Shown: positions 25,594 through 37,236 of the stretch, piece after piece
How positions within the stretch are numbered: position 1 is the stretch's first letter
How the letters are laid out: each line of letters starts with the position of its first letter
Assembly (NCBI GenBank): GCA_013399115.1
Contig: VXAA01000604.1
Span: 1,150,451-1,214,450 of the forward strand
Direction of reading: 5' to 3'
DNA from: Anseranas semipalmata
Lineage: Eukaryota > Chordata > Aves > Anseriformes > Anseranatidae
Length of the DNA stretch: 64,000 nucleotides
The notes under the pieces: model-generated
The model's input: the letters and a program-made list of their open reading frames with translations, nothing else
Told to the model about the DNA's origin: nothing
Database searches by the model: none
Translations under genes and position numbers: made by a program

Positions 25594-27228
25594 AAAAACA
25601 GCTTTGGACTCCTGTCCTGACAAGTAGGGTTTGTGTTAACAAAGAACTGTTGGACTTGGAGATTTTGCTGTGTTCTGAAGTTTGTGTGACCAAGCTCTCA
25701 GCTCTGGCTCTTTCTGTAGGCTGTAGAGATATCTACAAGGATATTTTCTGCTTATAATTGACTAGAGGAGAAGCTGTACAGCTGGAGGTATTCTCATTAG
25801 AAGACAAAATGAGAAGGTGGCCTGACCTAAATAGATCCATACTCTGCACAAACCCAATTCTCTGCTGAGGAATGCACATGTACAATAGTCTGTTGTTCAA
25901 ATTTTATGCAATAGAATCGGGAATTTAATTCATTTAAACAGTTTTTTCTGCTATTGAAAATTTCTTGGGAAGCTTTTACCTGCAACACTGGGAGGGAAAA
26001 TCAGTGCTTGAGGTATATAGGCTTTATGCTTTCAGGAAGACTATAGATCTACGTTTAAGATGATGAGCAAGCCTGTGAATTATTCTTAGGACTGTCATTA
26101 TCTGCAATGATTTTGGGCATTGATCCACAATGTCCTATGGTCATTGTCAGAAAATGATTGAGTATTGGATTCTTTGTTAAGTGTTCTGGGAACCAGTCCA
26201 CGTGTCTGGCTATATCTTGCTGACTTAGGGGTACAGGCCACAGGGGCTGCTGAGCAGGAGGGAAAGTTTATTCTGCATCTACTCACCAGACCAACGAAAT
26301 TCATATTTTGGTCTGAACGTATCTTCAGCCTTATGTAAATATTGCATGTATCCTTGAGCAACTGGACTAAACAGAGGTCTAAACATGGGTGTTGTGTCTG
26401 TGTGCATGTATGAGTGTGTGTATTCCTCCTTCCTTATGACTTTAGGAGTACTTCTGGGGACAACTTTGGCTGTTTGATGAAAGACAGTAGCAGGTACCTG
26501 AAGCCTTGACGGTTGTTTTTTTCACTAAAAAAAAATGCATTAAGGGAGCCCTGGGTTTATTCTAAGTGTAACTTTACTTATGCATGACTCTTTTCAAGCA
26601 ACGACTGACATATAAAGCACTCCTGCTTTCCAAGAATCCCAAACTCAAAAGCAGCGGCTGTTTTTCAAGGAGCAACCCCTCAAACTCTCCACAACCCAAC
26701 TCCAGGAGCCTCTGTGCTAACCTTCTGTGGGCACCTGGTGACACAAGGTCTCTCCCTTCCCAGAAAGCAGGACTTGGCTGTGTGCTCAGAGGAAAGAAAC
26801 TTGAAGACAATGATGCGAGGCTTCTGCGGTGCTGGTTTTAATAATAGACTATTTTAGAGTTTTGCTGGAAGAATTGGCTGCCCTTTAGCATCTCTGAGTT
26901 TTGTTTAGGTGAAACTATTTGAATTACATGGTTTTACCAGTAATTTGGCATTTAGATCTATGATGAATATTGAATACAGGTAGGGAAGGTTTATTTGTTA
27001 CACATTGCGTTTGAGGGCTCTGAGATAAACGCTTGGTGCAGGTGCCCCATGGTGCTGCTGGGTCATTGGCAGTGCAGTGGCTGTGTCTGCTGTCACAGCT
27101 AAAGACCCACAGCCACACAGGACTTGCAAGCAGTTCTGGAGCTGCAAGTTTTTGAGGCTGCAACTGACCTGTGAGCTGCATTTGAGTGACTCTGGCTACA
27201 ACTTCAGGCCTTCTGGGCTCTGTTCATC

Positions 27229-27264
27229 NNNNNNNNNNNNNNNNNNNNNNNNNNNNNNNNNNNN
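27229..27264. other. Assembly gap (36 N)
   Basis: A run of 36 undetermined bases lies inside intron 6 and is followed at once by a long A run and a GA repeat. The homopolymer most likely caused the gap. The size is probably an estimate. No exon is affected. Confidence 0.98.
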
Positions 27265-27305
27265 TAAAAAAAAAAAAAAAAAAAAAAAAGAGAGAGAGAG
27301 GAGAG
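27265..27305 (+). repeat. Poly-A and GA simple repeat beside the gap
   Basis: A T is followed by about 24 A and then GAGAGAGAGAGGAGAG. True length is uncertain because it borders the gap. Confidence 0.85.
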
Positions 27306-28319
27306 ATTAGCAAAATTAAGTAGGTAGAGTCCCTCGGCCTGCCTGCAATTTTTGACGGTGAATGAGAGCTTTCACAGTGCTGAGCAGGCAGGCACGCTCA
27401 TGAATAAAGCAGCTGAGTGAGTCCACACTATCAAGGGATAGAATGAATTTTTTATCAAGAAATCCTGTTAGCATATTTACGTATTGATTTATTGGTGCCA
27501 TAAGCCTTCAGATCAAGGCATAAAACATCAGCATTTTTGCTTTTTCAGTCTCCCCAGCTCTATGTGCCTTTGGAAAGGGTAGGGGGAGAAACAAAAGGAA
27601 AGATTTGGCTGCTATTTTAATTTGGTTGAATTAACATTATTACTGCATACAACATCTGTACTTAGTACATGTTCGTACATAGCTAGCAATATCCTAGCAA
27701 AATTTAAATGCTGCCAGCCTCAAGGATTTTACCAAGAGTCATCTTCTATTACTTGAGTTGATTTTGTGCCTTTGGATGTTTTCCTCTGAAGGCTCAGCTC
27801 CTGGAATTATGTGCTTGAGAGAATCATAACTCTATTTCCTCTCTATTCTAGCTCTTGTCATTGGAAAGAAAAGCTAGAAAATTTGAATCCTAGAATATCA
27901 AAACCCAAAGGGCTAATTGTCTATTTATATGCTTCCACCAAAACCAACAAAGGGATGCTTTAACTTTAGCACCCCAAGCTTGTTACAGGTTCAACTGGGC
28001 TCTTGGACCAAGGGGACAAGAGCTAATGCCAGGCCTGGTGTCTCACCACAGCTGGTGCTGCCAAGGTTCCTAAATTCTGCAGTGGATGCTGGTTCTATGT
28101 GGTTTCAAGCCAGGAGCAGTTTGACTTTTTGTTTGCAGGTTGTAAAATATTCTGGATTTGATTTTGATCCTAGTAGTGAATAGCTCTTTGTTCTGCTCCT
28201 CTAAATATCAGGTGGCTGCGGTGCTGGATGCAAGCGACTTCCCTTTAGGGGGCAGAAGGTTTATCTTCCTTTCAAAACACCCTTGCTTTTAGTGTTGTGA
28301 GACTCAAAGGACTTGTGGA

Positions 28320-28332
28320 TTTTTTTTTTTTT
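28320..28332 (+). repeat. Poly-T run in intron 6
   Basis: About thirteen consecutive T following GTGGA. Confidence 0.85.
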
Positions 28333-29461
28333 CCTAATGCTCACTTGGGCACCAGGATTTATGGATGGATCCAGGCAGTAGCAAGGGGCTTTGTTTTTTG
28401 TGGACTGTTATTTTCTTACAATGGGGGAGCGGGCTTACCCATATCCTGGAGGTAAAAAGTTTGAGTGGAATAACTTGAAGATCTTCTGTGAAGGAGAGGA
28501 TACGCTCAGAAACACTGATTCGGGTGTAAATGTGACGGGAATTTAGAGCACCTCTTCCCAGAGAGTTCACTTTGAGACATTGTACTCAAGATTTGATTGC
28601 TCTTGGCCGAGGTTCAATGTAAAACATGCAGAGGGCCAGTGGGCTCTCTGAATGCTTCTCTTGCAACTTGTGGCCCTCAGGACAACTGCTATGGCATCCC
28701 AAAGGGCCCCCAGGAAACACCTCCTATGCCACAAAATCCAAAACCCACGTGGGAACTGCCACAAAGGCACAGCAGCACGATTATGATGTGGTAGAGGAGG
28801 AGAGCAGGAGATCCTTCAATCTTTAGTTGTTAGCTGGACCTCAGATGAATTTTAGGGCTTCTTGAGATCCTGTCCAGCCCAGGGCACATGTGGACACCTC
28901 CAGATGGGGAATTTGCCTCAAAACTCGTGTAAGCAGACAAAACCACAAGATGCAGTGTTTGGTCCTGACTCCAGATTTCCCTGCAGCTTGCTGGACTGGG
29001 GCTCTTCCATTTTGAGTCACTTCCTCCACATGCAAGGGCAGCTGAATGGTCCTGATCCCACTGATCCCAAATGGAGGGCTGCTCAGAGGGATCATCTGAA
29101 TCCCAACCCAACTCTCAGTGTATGCAGCATGTGCGGGAGTGTGATTTGGGCCGACCACTAATTTCATTAACCAACCCTTTTTAGTTTTCTCCTTCACACA
29201 GATGAGCACACCAGGCAGGTGCTCTGTCATCTGCCTCCTGCGGGTAGTACAACCCCTGAGCATCAATCGGACATGCACCTCTCTGCCAATTTAATTTTGT
29301 TCTGAAGGGTCAATCGCCAGCAACCCCCCATCCCTGGCTGTCGTGTCCCTGCAGAGCTAAATACCAGATGCTCTCTGCAAATGGACTGTAACATCTGAAA
29401 GTCAGTAACCAAAGTTATTGGACTGACTTTGTGCCAAGATTGTATTTAAGCTGGAACTGAC

Positions 29462-29477
29462 AAAAAAAAAAAAAAAA
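29462..29477 (+). repeat. Poly-A run in intron 6
   Basis: Sixteen consecutive A in intron 6; no retroposed sequence is recognised upstream. Confidence 0.9.
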
Positions 29478-31280
29478 TTGTACATGTCTATTTTGCAAAT
29501 TCTGATATTTCGTATGATAAACCAGAAGTGGGGTCAGGACTTGAGAGAGTTTTCTCTCCCCTGTTCTCCTACTGGTCTCCTAGGAAATGTGGAAGCAGCT
29601 CTTCTCTCACCTTCCTGTGACCCCATTTCACCTTCTGTAAACCTGGGGATAGAAATTAAGTCCTCAGTGCAGGACGTGATGGTATTTCTGGGTGAAAAGG
29701 GATATATAAGGTTTAAAAGATGAGAGGCTTTTTAAAAGTTATTTTTTTCCTTATTTCAGTTGATCCAAAGAGATGGGGAGGGTAAGGTAGGAAAAAAAGG
29801 GAGGAAAAAAAAATGTTTGAAAATAAATTGATTTTAATACCTTTTCTGGTAACTGAATACACGGAATAGAGGGAAAAAAAAATTCAAAGCTCTACTGAAA
29901 GAGATCAGGCCCTGTTCACAATTTCCTAGTCCCCTGAACTTATTTCCGAGGGCTGCAGTATTTTAAGAAGGGTACACAAATCTCTCCAGTCCCATTTTGT
30001 GACCATCTTTGTTGAAAATAAAACATGGAATACAATAAAGCCATCTGATGTCCTACTAGGTTTTAGGCTTGAGATTTTTTATTTTTTTTGAAGGGGGGAA
30101 ACCAAGCGTCTTATGCTGTAATCTGATGAATACATGGGTTTCCACTCAACGAGGGTGGATTTTGGTGCAGACATGTTATCTCTAGGGATTTCAACAGAAT
30201 GGGGTCCAGACCCTCCAGCAGGGATTCCAGTTACAAATACAGCTCAAATAAAAATGAATATTTCTTGCCCTGAATAGGCAAAGCTTATGTTTGCCCACGG
30301 GTATACCTTCAAGGACTTCAGATGAGAGTTAGATTTGGACTTGGACCTGTTAAGTTCACACAAAGCCTATATAACTCATTGTCCATCTGAGAAAACACTT
30401 TTCTACTTTCTGTAGCTGCTTTGGGATGCTATGGTAATGTGGGCCATGTGGCATCCTGGAGAAGTAACCACATTAAACTTCATTTGAGTCCATGATGATT
30501 TTGTGAATAGACTGGGTAGTCATTAATTCCACGGATTGAATTAAGAATGACCTTTCACAGCAAATTTGGTTTTGCTGCCCTTATGCTGTCTTGTGCAAGG
30601 TCTTCCTCTGATGAAGAGCTCGGCAGGCGTGACTTGGTGCCCTGAGAAAATGTGCTGGATTGAGCAGGGTTCCATGTGCTTATTGTACATGATTTACGTT
30701 GTTTTGGTTTTGCTTTTTTCTTGGTAATTTCCGTGTTCACCTAGTCCTAAGAATGGAAACAGAAATAAATCAAACATAAATAGTGTTGCTAATTAACAGA
30801 AGTGGTGAAGAGAGAATTGTGAAAAATCAGATGAAAGGTAAATAAAGTTCATCTCTCAAAGACAGCTGAGAGTTTTCCCCAATGCAAAAGCACTTAAGTG
30901 AAGATTACACTTTAATTGCCCCAAATATATCAGGCATTGTTTAAATTAAAGTGAGTGAACTCTAGGTGTACTACACATTTTGATTAAAATCATAGTAAAG
31001 AGCTACGGTCTGTGTTGGTTCAGCTTTGGCTGTATCTGTCAAATTAAATCCTTTCTTTATTGAACTCTGCTCTGGAAACATTTCCAAGTTAGTTCGTTAA
31101 CTGCTTGTTTTTCATATCAGATGCTGAGATACCGGACGGAAGAATGTCTTCCTTGGAGATGTGGGGCAGTTGCCTCAGGGCTGCAATTCTTGTCCAAAGT
31201 GGCTGAAAAAAGAAAGGTGTAAGTGGCAGAATGGCTCCTTGTTTAGAAAAGGGAGGTGTTTTGCTCTTCTACTGGTAATT

Positions 31281-31301
31281 AAAAAAAAAAAAAAAAAAAA
31301 A
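31281..31301 (+). repeat. Poly-A run in intron 6
   Basis: Twenty-one consecutive A in intron 6; no retroposed gene is recognised upstream. Confidence 0.9.
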
Positions 31302-34300
31302 GTGGAGTAATTCTAAGGGTAAATGGTTTTCTACCAGCTTGAGAGCACAAAGCAGTTGCTTTGCGTAGCCAAGGAACCCTAGCTGGAGATCTGCAGGCAG
31401 GACCAGCCTGCACGTTGTCCTGGGGTCTGCTGTCCAGGGTGGTGCTGGTACGTGGTAGGATGGTCTGTGACTTTACACTTCTGTAGACACTGCCATTAAG
31501 GTCTCATCTGAAGCTGCAGAGTCAACAGATGAACACCTACGACAGCATTTTGGCTGCCTTCATGCACTGGCAGAGGAGCTCGGTGGAGGCTGTGCAGCTC
31601 CTCTCTCCGGTGCCGCTGCCAGCGGTGCCTCTCGCCCACGGCCGTGGCAGAAGGGAATTCACCTCCAAGCCATGAAGCTCGGAGCGTCTCCTTAGCTCTG
31701 GCTGTGAGCAGCGGTGCTCTTGCATTGTGGTGGCCGCGCTCATGGAGGTGCAGGCACAGAAGGGAGGATGCTGTGGAGGACTGGTACTGCTCAGCTGGCC
31801 TGCGCTGACATCCTAACCTGTGCAGCAGTTTCCTCAATGCAGGTTAAAGTCATTAGGAGGTCTGTCTAATTCATTAATTATAAGCTTTACAATAAAGTCA
31901 GTGTGTTCACATGAGGATCTGTGGTGACAGAGTTGAGCTGGTGTAGGACATGGGGACATTCCTGAGCTCGCTCTCTCTCAGCACAGGTAATAAAGGGACT
32001 ACAAGTAGAGACAGTGATGATTTTGGGAGGGAGGTAATTAACATGACTGTATTTTGACTAGAAACTGGGAAATCAGAAGCTGAAAAGTGAGATTTTATTG
32101 CTCAGGTTCACTGTAGCATGACAGTCTCCAAACAGGGTATTCAAAGTCCCTGCCATGTGCCACCAGGCGTTTTCCTATGGCAAAGGTCTTTGTTGTTCTG
32201 CTGCTTTTGTGTGGCCCAGGAGGATTTAATCAGGTACAGCAGCATTTAATAGCTTATTTGAATAGGTTATTTAACCGTGCGCTATCACTGCTTTGCATAT
32301 GCTGAATGGGGTTGTGGGCAGTGCACAGTGGTGGCAGGTCTTCTGCTTGCACCGGCTCCAAGGAGCTGTCAGCTCCAGACTGCAGATCCCTCAGGTCTCA
32401 GATTCACCCCTGGTCCATGGCTTTAGTGTTCAATTTGCTGGCTGCTGGTAGGTGGCACGCAAGCCCAGCTGTGTGGGAATCCCCCATCCATCTCCCACGT
32501 GAAATACAGATTTAGGTTCTGTTGTGGAAGCTGGAGGAGTGTGGGAACGTGTGGGCAGCTGTGCTGTCTGCTTAGAGAAAAGAGGGGGATAGGACTGGGG
32601 GGATTATTCTTTGTTTGACTTGCTCTAATTTTCAGTCTGTAAATGTCCTGAAACCTCAGATTTGCGACCCGCTGAACAGAGGCAGTAACTTCACTTAATG
32701 CGCATTCGTCATTTTAGGATTCCAGAACCAGGAGCTCATCATTGATGCAAACCATGATTAAGCAACCCTGCTAGAAACCACACAGACCTCCAGTCCGTGG
32801 GGCTGTGGGTCTCCTGCAAAGGCTCTCACCGTTTTCCCACTGCTGGTGGGAGCCTTGCAGGCAAGGAGGTGCTGCAGAGTGTTCATGTACTCCTTCCCCT
32901 ACCCAACCAGCGTCTGCTCCCTTCGATCAGCCCCGTTTGAAGCCTGGATTAGGCTGAAAGGCTGGTGGCTGTGAGTGCCCTGGTGATGCCCCAGCCACGG
33001 GGATTGCAGAGCTGGATTTAGGAAGAGTCCCCAGAGGGCGCTGCTGGGGTGGGGATGGGATGGGAGAGGGCTGGCTGAGCAAGCAGGGCTTTGCTGGCCT
33101 GTGCTGGCTGGAGAAGTCCCATTCTATGGTGATGGGATGGGGTTGGTTGGGGTAGAGCTGCTGCAGCAGCAAGAAGCACCAGCAACAGGAAAAACCCATC
33201 CTGGGGCAGCCAAGCACAGGGCTTTGCCTCCCCGCCTGCTCCGGGAGCTAGGGTCATGGCCAGGGCTGCAGAAAGGAAGACCAAAGGTAACATAAAAGCA
33301 TTTGTGCTCTCTGCAGCACACTGCAAGCAGCAGTAGGCTGCTTTCAAGTTGGTTGTTTCGAAACACACCTTTAAATGAATTAATAATTAGATGCAGCTGC
33401 CATCTTGTTAGCATAATGAAGCAGTGGCCGCATAGCTCTCTGTGTCGGGGAGACAAAGCGAGCGTTAGTGCCGGCCTTGCTCTGCTGTTGGGCAGGTTGC
33501 ACAGGGCTTGGTTATGGGGAGCATCTCGTGCTCTGCTGGAGTACACTCTGTTCTCTTTGGCTTTATTGGGAGCTCAGGGCATTAATCTCCCTGCATGACA
33601 GAAACCTTTTAGCTTCTGCATTTGTTATAGGTGACAATATTCACCCATTTATCTCCATAGAGAGGTGGCCATGGCTTTGCTGCTTGGGGATGTTGTCAGT
33701 GTGCTCAGTGCTGCACGAAGGGGAGAAGAAGCCGAGATTGTCCTGTGGCATCCAGCTGTGACCTGGGCACTCCTGCTGCGCGGGCGGTTGGTGGAGCAGA
33801 GTCCCCATGGAGGAGGCTAGAGGGATGCTGGTGTGGGTTTAGGTTAGGCTTTTAGCAAACCGAAAGCTGAAGGATGGGAAAAGGAGGCAGCAGCTGTGAA
33901 TAGGCCTGGTGGGGAGGGTGCATCTTGCTGCTTGTGCCTGGTCAGAGGTGGAAGCAGCTTAGAGATGAGCAGAGGCTAGGCAGAGGAGGCTGTGGCAGCT
34001 GGGCTTGGTGGGAAGAGCACTTCAGTGGATGGATGGATTTTATGGGCTTCAGGTGCCTCAGGAACAGACCTCCTGGGTCTCTGCTTCCACTCTGACCCCA
34101 AATTGTCCCTTACACTTCCTGTGCCTCAGTTTCCTACTGTGCAGTGTGTCTCCTGTGGGAATCCGATGCAGCCAAATTTAATGGACACGCTGTTCAGTGC
34201 CTGTGCCCGGTGCACTCCTGGAGCAAGACTTCAGCTTGCTTTGGGCACTGTTCAAGCGGTGCTTGTGAAGAGCCCTGTGGCTGCTATCAGTGGCTGAGCA

Positions 34301-36697
34301 GCGAGGGAACTCTCCTCTAAGCCCCTACCGTTTCCTGATGTAATTCTGGCACATCATTATCAGCGTTTTGTTTCTACTTCTTCCCTTTGGGGTTAGACCT
34401 GTGGTTAGGATCAAATGGCACCAACAGTCAGCCACGCATTACACCAGTGAAATATTTCAGCTGGAACATAAAAATTGATTTGATCTCTTGGCTCATCCTG
34501 CTTAATGAGCAAGCCTGGAGCTGGGCCATAGCCCAAGCCCCCGTCGCTCTGCATGGGGAGGTGCCTGCAGGACTCTTCCCGGAGGAGAGGAGTTTGGTTT
34601 TCCTGGCAGCTCCCGGGTTTGATTTGTTAAAGCATCTCACCATGGCAAAGCTGCTGCCATAAACTCTGGTTGGGTTCAAGCATGTTTGGGAGCACTGGGG
34701 TTTTCTGCTCACCTTTCTGCCTGGTGTTTTGTCTTCTGGCTTGTCCTGGATCCCTGTGCGAGACAGAACCGATAGAGCAAGGCCCTGCCCTGCCCTGAGC
34801 ATAAGGCAGTCTAGCAAGTGCTCAGAGGAGGGTGGTTAATTAGTTGTATTTCAGCACATTTCATTTTAAGGGCTTTGATCGTGGCATGGAATTGTGGATC
34901 TGTCGCCAAGTTTGGGCTTCAAATGAATAAATAAATGATAAACGATCATTTGGCAGCAATGAACCTACTGCACTCTCTTTGCATGTTTATGTGGTTTCCC
35001 TTCTCCCATCTGTTCCCTTCCTCCGGCTCTTCCTTTTGGGTTTTCCAGCCCCCCTTGCCTGGCTGATGGCAGTTCCCAGCGTTGCTGAACGGGGAGCGTT
35101 TGCTCCAACCTGTGGCACGAGTGCTGCCACTTTGGTCACCAAAATGAGAATGGGGCTGGGGTGCGATGACAAGTATTGAAAAAGGTATTAAATCCCTGTA
35201 ATAAGATTACAGACTGGGCAGAGTTTTCCTGTCTTTCTGCTCTCATTTTCCCAGCCTGTTTTCTCTTCAAATTCATTTGTCTGTCACACGGTGGTTTTGC
35301 CTTTAGCAGGGAAGGTAGGTGGCTGGGTTAGCTGGTCCCTGTTCTCCTTAGTGAGTCACTGATCAACTGACATGGATATTTCTGAAGATCTTAGCTATTT
35401 GGAGAAATGCTTGTCATTCATTTGATCTGGAGAAGGTTCCTTGAGGAAGGATTTGTGCAGATATGCACCATATTAAAAACAACTCGGAAGGTATTTACTT
35501 GCATTGGTGCTGTAAGTGTTATTACCTGCATGAAATGCTGTGACATTGGCCACCGACGTCATGGGTGACTTATGTAGAGACACTTCAAGATGGCATTGAG
35601 CACACGTGGCTGGAATATTCATGGCTGCGCTTAAAGCCCTTCCTCTTTCTGTGCCTCCTTTGGTGAGAAAAATTTCATTTGCAAATATGACTGGGAATAG
35701 TGACTAAAAAGCACCATGGATAATAAAGAAAAGGCACCAACATCAGTTAGAAGGATGCATTTTGCGCAAGCCAATGTTTGAGACCTTTTCTGCAGGCTCC
35801 ATCTCTGGCTGGACAGGCAGGTCAGCCCCGTGCTCACGTTATTCCTTACCCACTGAGGCAGGAGGGAGCAGCAGCAGGAATGTCTTTGGGTCTTTTCTCT
35901 TCTTCTCCCCCTTCCCCCTCCCTTACACCTGACACCAGATTCTCAAGTTGCTGCATTCTTCACTCACAAGAAAAGAATTTGCATTTTTCTCTTGGCTTCA
36001 GTAAATGGCCATGTGGCATTCTACTTTTCAGCAGTTCCTTAAAGAGCTCCCTTGTGGCTGATGAATGCAGAAACTTTGTCATAAACTCAAACACCCTTCC
36101 CTCCCCTTAATCTAGGCTGCTGCTTACTCAGGGAGCCTCAGGCGGGGTTTGGATGACAGAATTCCAAAGTGCTGAGTAAGCAGCTGTGGAATTGCAGTCA
36201 CTCCGGAGATGCCTCGTTTTCTTGCAGACTTCTTGTCTTCTGCTCATGTGCGTGTACAGATTCTGGGCACGGAGCCACGCAGCCTGGATTAACGGAAGGC
36301 TGTGGTTCCCTCCTGTTGTTGTGTGCTCGGTTCGGATGTAAATATAGCGCTGATGCTCAGCACATGGGAAGTCGGAGCTGGCGGGGGGGGAAGGTGGGTA
36401 TAGAAGGCCTGCACGGAGGTAGGCCGCTTAAAAGCGTATTTTGGCCCCCTCCAGAATTAGAGATGAACCTTTGTGCTGGAGCTGTCGATGAATTGTGGCG
36501 GGGCGGTCAGCTTGGCTCATTAGATCTTTTGCTGGCAGTTTCCTCTTGTCACCATAACTAACCAGCATGTTGGTGGTAGACAGCCCCATGGAAGTCTGAG
36601 GCGAATCACCAGTGCCCTCTGCCCTGCACATTGTGGTATTTTGTTCCTGAGGCTGATTAATATTTGTTTTTCTCTCTCCCCTTCTCTTGGTTTCCAG

Positions 36698-36801
36698 ACA
36701 AATGATGCTGCAGGAAATACCTGGAACTGGCTTTACTTCATCCCTCTCATCATCATTGGCTCTTTCTTCATGCTCAACTTGGTGCTGGGCGTCCTGTCAG
36801 G
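36698..36801 (+). CDS. CACNA1B: CACNA1B exon 7: domain I S6 segment
   Basis: This 104-nt exon starts in phase 0 and encodes [18 protein letters not shown] followed by [17 protein letters not shown]. It covers the short loop after the filter and the pore-lining S6 helix of domain I, which forms part of the intracellular gate. It ends two bases into the Gly codon completed by exon 8. The acceptor is TTTCCAG ending at 36697 and the donor is GTAAGA at 36802. The length matches Cav2 exon 7. It is isolated between the two largest introns of the window, about 22.9 kb upstream and 14.6 kb downstream. Confidence 0.96.
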
Positions 36802-37212
36802 GTAAGACACTAATGACTGGCTTGTCTCCACCTGGATATGAAAAGGGAAGATGTGTTGCTTTTAGCACTGTGGAGAGGATGTAGGCGAAAAAGAGAAGAT
36901 GGAGTGATGCATCACACTGTATGTTGTCCCCCTTCACACATTTCCTGTCCTGTCCTCCTCTTGCTGTGGGCTGTTTCTATGACTATAGAGCCATAGGCAC
37001 AGGATAGGCTGGTGAAAACTCCTGAATTGAGATGATTCTGAATCCAGACACAAGTTAAGCAAGCTCCCTCTAATTATATTGGCTCAGGCCTCTTCAGCCA
37101 CCACTTACTCTTGTGTTGCCTTAAAAATCAGTGCTCATAATGCATTTGGTCTAGCTGTGCAGCATGGGGAAACATGAAGCTCAAGCAACAGGCAATTAAA
37201 AGATCTCGGCTT

Positions 37213-37236
37213 TAATTTATTTATTTATTTATTTTA
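37213..37236 (+). repeat. TTTA tetranucleotide repeat in intron 7
   Basis: Several tandem TTTA units (TTTATTTATTTATTTATTTT) about 410 nt after exon 7. Confidence 0.85.

Larger units (their letters stand above)
13841..36697 (+). other. CACNA1B: Intron 6 of CACNA1B (22,857 bp)
   Basis: This is the largest intron in the window, running from GTGAGT to GTTTCCAG. It holds a 470-bp CR1 copy in sense orientation (16050-16520), a short CR1 tail (25541-25593), poly-A runs at 25004, 29462 and 31281, a T run at 28320, and the assembly gap at 27229 followed by A and GA repeats. The remainder looks like single-copy sequence with no coding signal that I recognise on either strand. Confidence 0.85.
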
